Assembly (NCBI GenBank): GCA_041737835.1
Contig: JBGSQY010000051.1
Source: Bythopirellula sp041737835
GTDB taxonomy: Bacteria > Planctomycetota > Planctomycetia > Pirellulales > Lacipirellulaceae
DNA length: 64,000 nucleotides
Reading direction: 5' to 3' (one strand)
Below the pieces are notes generated by a model. That model saw only the letters and a list, made by a program, of their open reading frames with translations, was not told the DNA's origin and searched no databases. The translations under genes were made by a program, and so were the position numbers. Of this stretch, positions 33,583 to 42,471 are shown piece after piece. The first letter of the stretch is position 1. Every line of letters begins with the position of its first letter.

Positions 33583-33623
33583 GATGGCTAAGTCGACGAA
33601 GCAATTGGAGCAAGTGAGCAAAA

Positions 33624-33998
33624 TCAGTCCGCATCGTAACAAATCTCCCGTAATGGTGGTAAGGGGTTAGAAAGTTCGAGGCAAGATCCACTCAACGCAG
33701 GACAAGGAGCGTATCTACTTTTGTGTACGCAGAATTCAAGGATTTGTTGGCTGCACAAGTTCATTCCTTGCGCAAGTTGCTGAGAAAAGCCATAAACACG
33801 GCGACAGCCGTCAGAGAAGAGCGCCATCCCAGCGGCGATCACGTAATCGATGCCGCCACATTTAACGGGATTGGCTTCGACACGCCCGGCTAACCGCCGC
33901 AGCGTGCGATGCACGGCACTGTTGCCCTCGAAATGCATGCTTCCCTCGATGAGGGCCCAGTTGAGATCGCCATTAAGTGGGCTTTCGTAACTCTGCAT
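33624..33998 (-). pseudogene. Truncated nucleotidyltransferase-like remnant
   Basis: This 124-codon frame begins like a planctomycete nucleotidyltransferase-fold family I recall, with LNWALIEGSMHFEGNSAVHRTLRRLA and then IDYVIAAGMALFSDG. The motif that should follow (RF.EDVD.LV, carrying the catalytic aspartates) is replaced by unrelated sequence (VYGFSQQLAQGMN). About 80 percent of the expected protein is missing. I read it as a decayed copy. A short expressed protein cannot be excluded. Confidence 0.6.
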
Positions 33999-34081
33999 AT
34001 CTTTAATTTTAATTCGGCTCCTCGGGTTGGCTAGTTAACGAAAAGCAAAATCTTAATAGGATTCGTTAATTGTCTTCATCC

Positions 34082-34141
34082 TAGCCGCAGGCGGCAGCCA
34101 GCGGTGGTAACTTGTAAACCGTTGGCTCCCGCCTGCGGCTA
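34082..34141. repeat. TAGCCGCAGGCGG inverted repeat
   Basis: Two 24-base arms (34082-34105 and 34118-34141) are inverted copies with two mismatches, with a 12-base loop. A single arm of the same sequence is at 36187-36211, between the SpoVR and 63-residue genes. Both lie in the PrkA-SpoVR region. Confidence 0.75.
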
Positions 34142-34152
34142 AGATAAGAGCG

Positions 34153-34638
34153 TTAAGTAGTCACCTCCACCACGGCTCGATCAAAATCTTCAACCAAACG
34201 GGCGAGCACCTCATGCGTCAACGTCGCGGGCACGATCGCCCGTGGGTTCGCCGGTTGCTTCTCATAGCGGCACAACGACACACACCCGCCACGGCGTAGG
34301 GTGAGCTCGTAGTACTTCAGCCCGTTATCATCTTTATGGGGGGGATTGCTGCGCATCTGCACCACACACCCCGTCGCATCGATTTCAATAGGCGAAATCG
34401 GTTCGAGCAAATAGGTCACCCGCAGGCACAGCGCCCGACTAGCTGCTTGCAGTTTCGCGATATCGGCGTGGGCAAGTTCCGCTGTTTCCAGCGTGAAATC
34501 ACACACCGAAGCACTCAGGCCATCACACTGCTCGACGCGGCACTTCACGGTACGCGGTCCATCCGTTGCCACGACACGCTGCTGTGTCTGCCCGATGAGT
34601 TTGCGTAATTCCTGCAAGAAATCGTCGCGGAGTTTCAT
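34153..34638 (-). CDS. Hypothetical protein coupled to the SpoVR gene
   Basis: A 161-residue protein of no family I recognise. It is soluble and mixed alpha/beta, with a Leu-rich N-terminus (FLQELRKLIGQTQQRVV), a CRVEQCDGLSASVCDF strand region, and a RGGCVSLCRYEK segment. Its ATG overlaps the SpoVR stop by 4 bases, so it is co-translated with the PrkA-YeaH-SpoVR module. It may be a module subunit or regulator peculiar to this group. Confidence 0.65.
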   Translation of the reverse strand: MKLRDDFLQELRKLIGQTQQRVVATDGPRTVKCRVEQCDGLSASVCDFTLETAELAHADIAKLQAASRALCLRVTYLLEPISPIEIDATGCVVQMRSNPPHKDDNGLKYYELTLRRGGCVSLCRYEKQPANPRAIVPATLTHEVLARLVEDFDRAVVEVTT

Positions 34639-36170
34639 ATCCCCCCCTCCGCTTCGTCGAGCAAATCAATCATGTCTCCTTTTTCGATCTCGTGGTCCGA
34701 ACCGTCAAAGGACAGTACGGTGCGGGTCTCTTCCAGACACGTTTCTAAATGGACCGGCCGGCCCCAAATCCGCTGCAAATTTTCGAGCGTGTCGCGGGCG
34801 TAATCCATCTGCAACTCGACACCCGAGAATTTGTGTTCCAGATACAACTCGCCACGGTTTTTGTAATTGCCGTCAACCACGGCGATCCTCGGTCGGCCGC
34901 GATTGGTCAGACTTTCGAGCAGTTGCTGTTTGACCTTGGGAAACTCCCGGCTCTCGATCTCATAGACGTCGCTGCGCGTGTTGTAACCAAAACGAAACAG
35001 TTTGTGCTCGCGAACGAATTCCAACGTCAAAAATTCGTCGATAAACGTCAGGTCATTGTGAATCTGACGAACCTCAAAAATCTTTTTGCGGCCCAACCCC
35101 GCATCGGTGTTCCAGGTTTCGCGGACTCGGTGGTCGTCACAATTTTCGTACTCCGAACCAAATGCGCCTCGATTCCAGCGATCTTCAATGTTGCGGAACA
35201 GTTCTATACCCACCTTATAGGGATTCAACTGCGTAGGCGAACTCGCCAGCGTGCCACTGTGATGGTCGCAGTAATTAATAATGTCGGCCCCGGTCAGCCC
35301 CTGACGGATCATGATCGTTGAGTGCCAGTAGCTGGCCCAACCTTCGTTCATGATCTTGGTCTGCGCCTGCGGAGCGAAGTAATACGACTCATCGCGCAAA
35401 ATCGCCAACACGTCGGCCTGCCAACTATTGAGGGGCGCGTGCTCCAGCAGGAACAACATCACGTCTCGTTCCGGCCGCTCGGGAAATTTGCGCACCGGTG
35501 GAGCTTCTTCATCTTCTTCGGCCTGCATCCGATGCCGAGGATTTATGAACGCATCCATGTAATCCTTAGCCTCAAACCTCGCCGGGCCACGTCGTTCTTC
35601 CTTGGCATCGCCGTGAAAGTCGTAGCGGCTTTTATCGTCGCGGCGGCGGATGAACGGCGAGTGAATATCGATCAAGTCCTCGATGCTCAGGCAGGTGTCG
35701 ATAAAGCTTTCCACCTTTTCGATCCCGACTTCGTCCATGTAGCGGCGAATCCGGTTACCGTGATTCGCCATCTCGTCCATCATCTTGCGGCTGGTGTGGG
35801 CAAACCACTGATTGTTCTTGAAGAAGTCGCAATGCCCATACACGTGAGCCATCACCAGCTTCTGGTCGATCAAGCCGTTGCTCCGCATCAAGTAGGCGTA
35901 GCACGGATTGTTGTTGATGACCATCTCGTAGATTTTTTGCAGCCCGTAGTGATAGCCCTTGCTGAGCTGCTCGTACTCCATCCCAAACCGCCAGTGCGGA
36001 TAGCGCGTGGGAAAACCACCGCGAGCGGCGATTGCGTTCAGCTGATCGGCGTCGATCAACTCGAATATTGTCGGATAGAAATCCAGGCCATAAGCGGCCG
36101 CATAACCTTCGATCTCCACTTGGATCGCGGCCAGTTCCGGCGTCAAATTTCCGAGTTCCGCTAATGCCAT
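34635..36170 (-). CDS. SpoVR family protein
   Basis: A 511-residue SpoVR/YcgB-type protein. Typical segments are GLDFYPTIFELIDADQLNAIAARGGFP, RFGMEYEQLSKGYHYGLQKIYEMVINNNPCYAYL, QKLVMAHVYGHCDFFKNN, NEGWASYWHSTIM and GIELFRNIEDRWNRG. The exact biochemistry is not known; in Bacillus it affects spore cortex, and in enterobacteria it is co-expressed with YeaG and YeaH. Here it sits downstream of both partners on one strand, separated by a 63-residue protein. Length is usual. A one-arm repeat lies just upstream. Confidence 0.95.
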   Translation of the reverse strand: MALAELGNLTPELAAIQVEIEGYAAAYGLDFYPTIFELIDADQLNAIAARGGFPTRYPHWRFGMEYEQLSKGYHYGLQKIYEMVINNNPCYAYLMRSNGLIDQKLVMAHVYGHCDFFKNNQWFAHTSRKMMDEMANHGNRIRRYMDEVGIEKVESFIDTCLSIEDLIDIHSPFIRRRDDKSRYDFHGDAKEERRGPARFEAKDYMDAFINPRHRMQAEEDEEAPPVRKFPERPERDVMLFLLEHAPLNSWQADVLAILRDESYYFAPQAQTKIMNEGWASYWHSTIMIRQGLTGADIINYCDHHSGTLASSPTQLNPYKVGIELFRNIEDRWNRGAFGSEYENCDDHRVRETWNTDAGLGRKKIFEVRQIHNDLTFIDEFLTLEFVREHKLFRFGYNTRSDVYEIESREFPKVKQQLLESLTNRGRPRIAVVDGNYKNRGELYLEHKFSGVELQMDYARDTLENLQRIWGRPVHLETCLEETRTVLSFDGSDHEIEKGDMIDLLDEAEGGI

Positions 36171-36186
36171 GTTGATACTTCAGTGC

Positions 36187-36211
36187 TAGCCGCAGGCGGA
36201 AGCCAGCGGTT
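36187..36211. repeat. Single-arm copy of the TAGCCGCAGGCGG repeat
   Basis: These 25 bases match the left arm of the palindrome at 34082-34141 with one or two differences, but no inverted partner follows. They lie in the short gap before the SpoVR gene, upstream on the minus strand. Confidence 0.65.
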
Positions 36212-36220
36212 CAATTACAT

Positions 36221-36412
36221 CTACGCAGCCTTCTGCAACTCAAATCGCGTCGACTCCAGCGCACGGATCAAGTCATAAAATCGTGGCAACTCACGAGCGA
36301 ACTCCCGCCGCGCGAGCGCGATTGCTTCGACTTCATCGTGCGCGATCACCACGACTTCCAAATGACCAACCCGCACCCGATAGCGGTGTATTGTTTCAGC
36401 CGAGTTCACCAT
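36221..36412 (-). CDS. Small hypothetical protein inside the PrkA-SpoVR module
   Basis: A 63-residue protein. The sequence starts with a beta-hairpin-like IHRYRVRVGHLEVVVIAHD and ends with an amphipathic helix (EVEAIALARREFARELPRFYDLIRALES). Its ATG lies 1 base after the YeaH stop, so it should be in the same transcript, and its codon use fits coding DNA. I know no named family. Position suggests an adaptor of the stress-kinase module. Confidence 0.65.
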   Translation of the reverse strand: MVNSAETIHRYRVRVGHLEVVVIAHDEVEAIALARREFARELPRFYDLIRALESTRFELQKAA

Positions 36413-36413
36413 A

Positions 36414-37520
36414 TCACTTGCCCTTCCCTAAAAATGTCTTGATCGATTGATAGATGGCTTCTTTGTCAGGAATTTCTGAAAGGATTAACGAGGGATGATT
36501 CGCGAATTGCTTCTGCAAGGCGTCGATAAAATCGCCGCTACCGTACGGGCTTTCAACCTGCCCGTAGCAAAAGGCATTCACCGCGGGGAGGAGTTTCTGT
36601 CCCAAAATGTCAAACGCCACGCGATTGTCGTCACCCCAGTTGTCGCCGTCGGAAAATTGGAAGCAATAAATGTTCCATTCCGATAACGGGAAATCGCGTT
36701 CAATCAAGTCAGCACACACCTTGTAAGCCGAGCTGATCCGCGTCCCACCACTTTCCCGGGTGTGATAAAACGTGTGTTCGTCGACTTCTTTCGCCACGGC
36801 GTCGTGAATGATGTACCGCTTCTCGATTCCCTTGTATTGGTGACTGAGCCAGGCATCGATCCAAAACGCTTCGTTCCGCACAATTTCCTTTTGCTCGTCC
36901 GTCATCGAACCCGAAACATCCATCAAATAAATCGCCACCGCATTCACTTCCGGCAGCGGCACGTCGTTCCACGAGCGATACTGCTTGTCGCCCTTGATCG
37001 GCACGACATTCGGATTGTCGGGGACGTATGTTCCGGTCGAAATCTGCCGCTTGATCGCCCGCAGATAAGTCTTCTTAAAATGTTTGAGCGATTCCGGGCC
37101 CGTTTGGCGGATGCTGTTGTACTTGGCTTTTTCGCTTTCAATCGTGGCCGTGCCTTTGGGTTGAATCCGCGGCAGTTCCAATTCCTCGCCGAGCATTTGC
37201 GCCAACTCGTCGAGTGAAACCTCCACTTCCATCAAGTGGCCCGAACCTGGCTCGCTCCCCGCACTGCCGGCGCCTTCTTGACCTTCGCCTTTTCCCAACG
37301 GATCGCCAACGTCGCCGTCACCTTGCCCGACTCCACCCGAACCGTTCTTGCCATATTTGAAATGCGGCACGTCGAGCTGCGGCACGGGGATGCTCACCGC
37401 ATCGCGTCCCTTGCGGCCGATCATTTCGCCATGAGTGATGTACTTGCGCAGATTCTGCCGAATTCGTCCGCGGACGATTTGCTTAAACCGGCGTCGATCG
37501 CGTTCAATGTCCATCACCAT
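36414..37520 (-). CDS. YeaH/DUF444 family VWA-like protein
   Basis: A 368-residue protein. The N-terminus is basic (DIERDRRRFKQIVRGRIRQNLRKYI), with a Gly-rich linker (about 65-90). The C-terminal half holds a von Willebrand A-type domain with the MIDAS motif YLMDVSGSMTDEQKE, then HDAVAKEVDEHTFYHTRESGGTRISSAY. This matches YeaH, the partner of kinase YeaG/PrkA in the stress response. It lies 78 bases from the prkA stop, on the same strand. It is probably a substrate or scaffold of the kinase. Confidence 0.94.
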   Translation of the reverse strand: MVMDIERDRRRFKQIVRGRIRQNLRKYITHGEMIGRKGRDAVSIPVPQLDVPHFKYGKNGSGGVGQGDGDVGDPLGKGEGQEGAGSAGSEPGSGHLMEVEVSLDELAQMLGEELELPRIQPKGTATIESEKAKYNSIRQTGPESLKHFKKTYLRAIKRQISTGTYVPDNPNVVPIKGDKQYRSWNDVPLPEVNAVAIYLMDVSGSMTDEQKEIVRNEAFWIDAWLSHQYKGIEKRYIIHDAVAKEVDEHTFYHTRESGGTRISSAYKVCADLIERDFPLSEWNIYCFQFSDGDNWGDDNRVAFDILGQKLLPAVNAFCYGQVESPYGSGDFIDALQKQFANHPSLILSEIPDKEAIYQSIKTFLGKGK

Positions 37521-37598
37521 TGGTCAATCCTCTTGTCCATACCCTAGCCCGTCGCGCAAGCAATGGGTCCATCGGCTCGCGCCGACGGCTATTAGAGG

Positions 37599-39650
37599 TT
37601 AATGCTTCTCTTTAGCATCACCCCGCGCGAAGATGCTCGCCACGTAGTTCAACACGTCGGTCGCACTTTCGTCGTCGTAGCCGTGATCTCGAATCAACCG
37701 GCCTTTGACCACGTCGATTTTCTTTTGGGTATCTTCGTCGATCACGTTGGAAACCAAGCTCGTGAGCTTGATGGAATCCTTTTGATCTTCAAAGAGCTTC
37801 AATTCCAGCGCTTTGTTCAGCCGTTCATTCGTCTTGTAATCAAACTTCTTGCCGTCGATTGAAAGCGCGCCGATGTAGTTCATGATCTCGCGGCGGAAAT
37901 CATCCTTTCGGCTGTCGGGGATATCGATTTTCTCTTCAATCGAACGCATGAGCCGTTCATCTGGCTCTTCATTCTGGCCGGTGAAGGGATTCTTCACTTT
38001 TTCCTTCTGCGTGTAGGCTTTGATATTGTCGATGTAGTTGCCGCACAGCCGCTTGAGCGCATCCTCGTCGGCGGCAATCGCCCGCTGCACTTCCAGCTTC
38101 ACGATGTTTTCGTACTCTTCCTTCACAACGCCCAAGAGATCGCGGTATTCCTGCTTCAATTCCTCGTCGTTGATGAGGCTATGATGCTTAAGCCCGCTTT
38201 CCAATTCGTTGATCACCATGAACGGATTGATTGAACGTGCTTCGGGATGTGCCACCAACGCGTTGGAGATCTTGTCCTGCACATACCGCGGCGAGATTCC
38301 CACGAGCCCTTCGTTGTGAGCATGCTCGCGCAGCTCGGCGATGTTTTCCTCGGTGAAGCCGGGCAAACTCTTGCCGTTGTACAGCTTGAGTTTCTGCAAG
38401 CGGGTCAAACCAGCGTGCTTTGGCTCTTCCAATCGCGTGAGAATCGCCCACATCGCGGCCATTTCAATCGTATGCGGAGCGATATGCCGATCCTTCACCG
38501 TCTCCGCGTTGTAATCCTTCTCATAGATCAGCTTCTCATGTTCGAGCGTCGTGACGTACGGAATATCGATCTTCACCGTTCGGTCACGCAGCGCTTCCAT
38601 GAACTCATTATTCTTCAACCGGCGATATTCTGGCTCGTTCGTGTGGCCGATGATCACTTCATCGATATCAGTCTGCGCGAATTTCTTCGGCTTGATCCGA
38701 TGCTCCTGGCTCGCGCCCAATAAGTCGTAAAGGAACGCCACGTCGAGTTTCAACACTTCCACGAACTCGATAATCCCGCGGTTCGCGACGTTGAATTCGC
38801 CGTCGAAGTTGAACGCCCGCGGGTCGCTGTCGCTGCCATAAACGGCGATCTTGCGATAGTTGATATCGCCGGTCAGTTCCGTAGCGTCTTGGTTCTTCTC
38901 GTCCTTGGGCTGGAACGTGCCGATGCCGACGCGATCCTTTTCGCTCAAGATCACGCGCTTCACGCGAATATCTTGAATCACGCGGGTCCAGTCGCCATCG
39001 TACTTTTTCAGCCGCTGCTGGTACATAAACCGGCAGTACGGATCGAGTTCACCGCGAATGCGAACCTTGAAATCGCCTTCTTTGTGGCCTTCATTGAGAC
39101 TCGTCGCGACGCCCTCGCGGAAGCGCTCGGGAATCAGGTGCAACGGCTCCTCGTTCATCGGGCACCAATGCACTTCCTCGGGATCCTCGTCGTCGACCCA
39201 ACCCAAAGTGTAGAGCGCGCCTTCATCTGATTCGCTGTAACGCTGCAAACCTTGCTTCAACAGCCGCACGATCGTGCTCTTGCTGCTTCCCACGGGACCA
39301 TGCAACAGCAACACCCGCTTCTCGATGCCATATTCATAGGCCGCGCTCTTGAGCGCGTTCACCAAAAGATGCAACGGTCCCCGCAAGCCATACACGGCGT
39401 CGTGACCTTCGTTCGTGGGGTCGTCGAAGAAGTGGTAGTGATGCTCCTTCTCGCGGCCTTTTTGGATAACGTCCACGCCGTACGAGAGGATCATGTCGTA
39501 GATGCGCTGATAAGCGGTCCGCGTCACCTTGGGGTTTTCGCGAACGATGTCTAGATATTCCTCGAAGGTACCGACCCAATTCTTACGGCGAAATTGGTCG
39601 CGGTCCTGACGTTGCGATATGATCGAGATGATTTCACTTCCATTGACCAT
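37599..39650 (-). CDS. prkA: PrkA-type serine protein kinase (YeaG family)
   Basis: A 683-residue protein with an AAA+-like ATP-binding region, Walker A LLHGPVGSSKSTIVRLLKQGL, and further PrkA segments: HWCPMNEEPLHLIPE, RGIIEFVEVLKLDVAFLYDLLGASQEH and the C-terminal AEARSINPF region followed by an alpha-helical kinase-like domain. In E. coli YeaG phosphorylates proteins in stationary and nitrogen stress; Bacillus PrkA acts in sporulation and has been reported to act as a protease too. It heads the four-gene module. An AAGGAG ribosome site (39658-39663) stands 7 bases before the ATG. Confidence 0.96.
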   Translation of the reverse strand: MVNGSEIISIISQRQDRDQFRRKNWVGTFEEYLDIVRENPKVTRTAYQRIYDMILSYGVDVIQKGREKEHHYHFFDDPTNEGHDAVYGLRGPLHLLVNALKSAAYEYGIEKRVLLLHGPVGSSKSTIVRLLKQGLQRYSESDEGALYTLGWVDDEDPEEVHWCPMNEEPLHLIPERFREGVATSLNEGHKEGDFKVRIRGELDPYCRFMYQQRLKKYDGDWTRVIQDIRVKRVILSEKDRVGIGTFQPKDEKNQDATELTGDINYRKIAVYGSDSDPRAFNFDGEFNVANRGIIEFVEVLKLDVAFLYDLLGASQEHRIKPKKFAQTDIDEVIIGHTNEPEYRRLKNNEFMEALRDRTVKIDIPYVTTLEHEKLIYEKDYNAETVKDRHIAPHTIEMAAMWAILTRLEEPKHAGLTRLQKLKLYNGKSLPGFTEENIAELREHAHNEGLVGISPRYVQDKISNALVAHPEARSINPFMVINELESGLKHHSLINDEELKQEYRDLLGVVKEEYENIVKLEVQRAIAADEDALKRLCGNYIDNIKAYTQKEKVKNPFTGQNEEPDERLMRSIEEKIDIPDSRKDDFRREIMNYIGALSIDGKKFDYKTNERLNKALELKLFEDQKDSIKLTSLVSNVIDEDTQKKIDVVKGRLIRDHGYDDESATDVLNYVASIFARGDAKEKH

Positions 39651-40636
39651 CGTAATGCTCCTTGGCGCGACGGTGGCCCCCGCTGTATCGGAGGTCGGCG
39701 TGACGCGGATTCCTCTCTGTGGCTCTGGGTTGGTAAGGGGATGTTAGGAAAGCGAATAGTGATTCAGTCGTGGGGACGTAGGTCTCCTTCATCGGGTATG
39801 GTTTTCAACAGCGCTTCGTTCAACTGGGCGCGTCCTTGCGCGGACACTTAGAGACACATCCCAACCATTCGGGTTCTCGCGATCAATTCACACTGCGGGG
39901 AGAGCGGGTGCGAACGGCCAACAAAAGCAGTCGGGCAAAGTTGGCCAAGGCGGGGAGTCGGCGATCAAGATCGTGATGCCGAGCGGCGCGAGACTCGTAA
40001 GCAGGGTTGGTAAACTGACCGGGCCCTATCTTACAAGCGAGGGGGCGGACCTAAGCGAAGGTTGGCAAAGAGCGTGGAGAATTTCTCTATCCGGGTGGGG
40101 CGTGTCGTCGTCTGGCGGTGCCCGCGAGAGCGAGCACAACATTTGGCTTGTTATTGTGCTGTCTCTATCTCCAGTATCGACTCCGATTTCAATGCAGGCA
40201 ACATCGACTTCGTGTTGAGTTTCTTGGCGCGATACTCGTCGAGACAGCAGACACCACTCGCAAACTATTGCTAGCAAACAATTTGTGGCCGAGCAAAATC
40301 CGAAAATGGAATGCAAGATCAGGCCAAAATAACTTGGAATTTGACTCGATTATCGCACTCGCGACATTCAATTTCATTGAAGAAATCGCAGGAATCTCAA
40401 GACGAAACATAAATTCCAACCGGTGCTGGCACCCAAAAGGAAAACTTGAACGGTTGTGCAAAGTTTTCTCAAAGTTCCTGTCGTAGCGGGTCGATAACCT
40501 CATTACACGTTTTGTTCTCGGGGGGGCTACCGAGACGCAAGCGGTGCTGGCATTTATCCAAGCCACGACCTGCTGCGTCGATCTCCAAGGCAAAACCAAC
40601 GTGAAAAACTCACGCTGGTGGCCTGAGAGGCGATCG
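39651..40636. other. Long intergenic region, no gene supported
   Basis: The 986 bases upstream of both prkA (minus) and the gene at 40637 (plus) hold only frames with poor codon use and no family likeness. The first 13 bases carry the prkA ribosome site. The rest should contain the divergent promoters of two probably well-regulated genes. I see no clear terminator, palindrome or box-type promoter that I would assert. Confidence 0.5.
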
Positions 40637-42109
40637 ATGACTAGCTCACGACTCTGCAGCATTAAGCTTCTCTTCACTAGTTTCGTCGCGACGATGCTCT
40701 GCATCGCCACGGCCAGTGCCCAAGATAATTCGCTCCGGTTTCAACGTCCGGGTCGCGCTGGCGAATCCTCGGCAACGACCAGCCAACAAAAATTCCGCGC
40801 GCCTTCGCAAGCCGTCGCACAACCGGTGAAGCAACCAGTTGTGGTACAACGAGCAGCCGAGCAACCTGTTGCTCAGTCCGTTGCGAAGAAGCCGGCTCCC
40901 AAGAAAGTTGCCGCCAAGGCACCGGTTCAAAAAGCAGCCGTTCCGGTTGCGACGAAAAAAGTCGTCAAACAACCCGTGCGACGAGACACTCAAGTTCGTC
41001 GCGCTCAAAGCGAAGAACTCCCCATGACCACCGAAGCGGAAACTTGGGAAGAGCCCGTGTACGTCGATGGCTCGGGTATGGATCCTTCGATGCAAGGTGA
41101 TATGGGCGGCTATTCCGAGATGGCCATGGGTCCACAGCAAATGGGCGGCTGCCAATGCGATTCCTGCATGCGTGGCGGAGTCGGTTGTGGCATGATCGAT
41201 CCGGGCTGCGGCATGACGGACCCCGGCTGCGGCTGTGCCGAGCCAAGCTGTGGTGTAGCGGGTTGCGGTGATGCCGTTCGTCCCCGCGGGCCCGATTACT
41301 GGTGCTTCCCCGTGTGTCTGCCTCGCTTGAAGGACGTCAGCGCCTGGGGTGGTGTCCACGGTTTCCGCGGTCCGCGTGACTTCATTCCTGCTGGCCGGAG
41401 CGATTCCAACTTTGGTTTCCAAGAGGGGATCAACCTCAGCGGTCGCGCCCCGTTCATCGGTTTCATGTTTCCTGAACTGAACTATCAATTAGGCTATCAA
41501 GCCTTGCAAAGTCGTCTCTCCGGTACTGAAACTTCGACGGACAGCCGTGACCAACAGTTTATCACTGCCGGTCTCTTCCGTCGGACTTGCACCGGCTTGC
41601 AATTCGGTGTGGTGTGGGACTCGATGCACGACGACTTGGACGAAAGCGTTTCGCTCCACCAAGTCCGTTACGAGTTGAGCCTCAAGACCCCAAAAGGCCG
41701 GGAAATCGGTTTCTGGGGGGCAAGCCCCACCAACAGCGGGACGTCGTTCAACGGTGTAAACGTTGTTGAATACGAAACGGTCGGCCAGTATTGCGGCTTC
41801 TATCGTTGGAACTTCCGCGGTGGCAACCAGGGTCGCATCTGGGGTGGCGGTTCGAGCGAAGGGGAAGGCATCGTTGGTGCCGACTTCTATGCTCCGCTCA
41901 ACGATCGTTGGTCCGTGCAAACCGGCTTCAATTATCTGATTCCCGACGAAGATGCGGGCCTTGCGGGCGTCTCGCAAGAATCATGGAACATCGGCATCAA
42001 CCTGGTCTGGCATTGGGGCCGCACGGCTCGCGAAGGAAACACCAGCCCCCACCGGCCACTGTTTTCCGTGGCCGACAATGGCTGGATGTTTGTTGATCGG
42101 GTTCAGTAA
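40637..42109 (+). CDS. Secreted Cys-rich, outer-membrane barrel-like protein
   Basis: A 490-residue protein starting at the ATG at 40637, where a signal peptide begins (LLFTSFVATMLCIATASAQ). Residues of about 45-130 are low-complexity Ala/Pro/Lys/Val-rich (QPVVVQ, KKPAPKKVAAKAP), a wall-contacting or flexible arm. Residues 170-220 hold nine cysteines with repeats GCGMIDPGCGM and DPGCGCAEPSCG. The C-terminal 270 residues alternate short hydrophobic and polar strands (YELSLKTPKGREIGFWG, NIGINLVWHWG), as beta-barrel proteins do. I associate this layout with planctomycete outer-membrane proteins of a DUF6666-like type. Confidence 0.72.
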   Translation: MTSSRLCSIKLLFTSFVATMLCIATASAQDNSLRFQRPGRAGESSATTSQQKFRAPSQAVAQPVKQPVVVQRAAEQPVAQSVAKKPAPKKVAAKAPVQKAAVPVATKKVVKQPVRRDTQVRRAQSEELPMTTEAETWEEPVYVDGSGMDPSMQGDMGGYSEMAMGPQQMGGCQCDSCMRGGVGCGMIDPGCGMTDPGCGCAEPSCGVAGCGDAVRPRGPDYWCFPVCLPRLKDVSAWGGVHGFRGPRDFIPAGRSDSNFGFQEGINLSGRAPFIGFMFPELNYQLGYQALQSRLSGTETSTDSRDQQFITAGLFRRTCTGLQFGVVWDSMHDDLDESVSLHQVRYELSLKTPKGREIGFWGASPTNSGTSFNGVNVVEYETVGQYCGFYRWNFRGGNQGRIWGGGSSEGEGIVGADFYAPLNDRWSVQTGFNYLIPDEDAGLAGVSQESWNIGINLVWHWGRTAREGNTSPHRPLFSVADNGWMFVDRVQ

Positions 42110-42471
42110 TCAAGTCATTCTGAAGGAGCCTAGGCGACAGAAGAATCTGGTATCAGTCTCAGCAAGTCATCCATAAGTGGAGATAGTGCGAAACAGTTCC
42201 TTCGGTCGACGAGCCTCCCTCAGGATGACTTTGAGTTTGCCTTTTCGCGCCTAGGCGTGATTATTCATCTTCCGGTGATATCACGCAGCAATTGCCAGCA
42301 CTTGCCGTCTGCCCCTAGCGACCCGGGTAATTTCCTCAATGTCGCGAAATTTGGGTAATTTCGGCGCTGCGGCAAGCCGAAGCCGTGATTACACTCAGTT
42401 GTTTATCAAGGCCAGGTGAGAGTTCACCGAGAAGAGGCCGCAACCGAACATTGTCATTTGGAGTGAGATTC
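42110..42471. other. Intergenic region with repeat element
   Basis: The 362-base gap holds the palindromic element at 42114-42229. The remaining 240 bases before the small gene at 42472 show no coding frame and no evident structure. A GGAGTG stretch lies shortly before the next ATG. Confidence 0.5.
42114..42229. repeat. MITE-like palindromic element, copy B
   Basis: The 116-bp element begins GTCATTCTGAAGGAGCC and ends GGAGG-type CCTCCCTCAGGATGAC. Its right end, read on the minus strand (GTCATCCTGAGGGAGGCTCG), matches the left end of the element at 17248-17379 at 18 to 19 of 20 positions. A TTCGGTCG near the right end corresponds to CGACCGAA in copy A. Confidence 0.72.

Noticed and set aside
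39594..39851. 85-residue plus-strand frame over the prkA start
   Set aside because: Overlaps the prkA start and its ribosome site; composition is that of shadow frames.
40189..40710. 173-residue minus-strand frame upstream of the outer-membrane-like gene
   Set aside because: No family likeness, overlaps the signal peptide of the 40637 gene, and has rare-codon runs.
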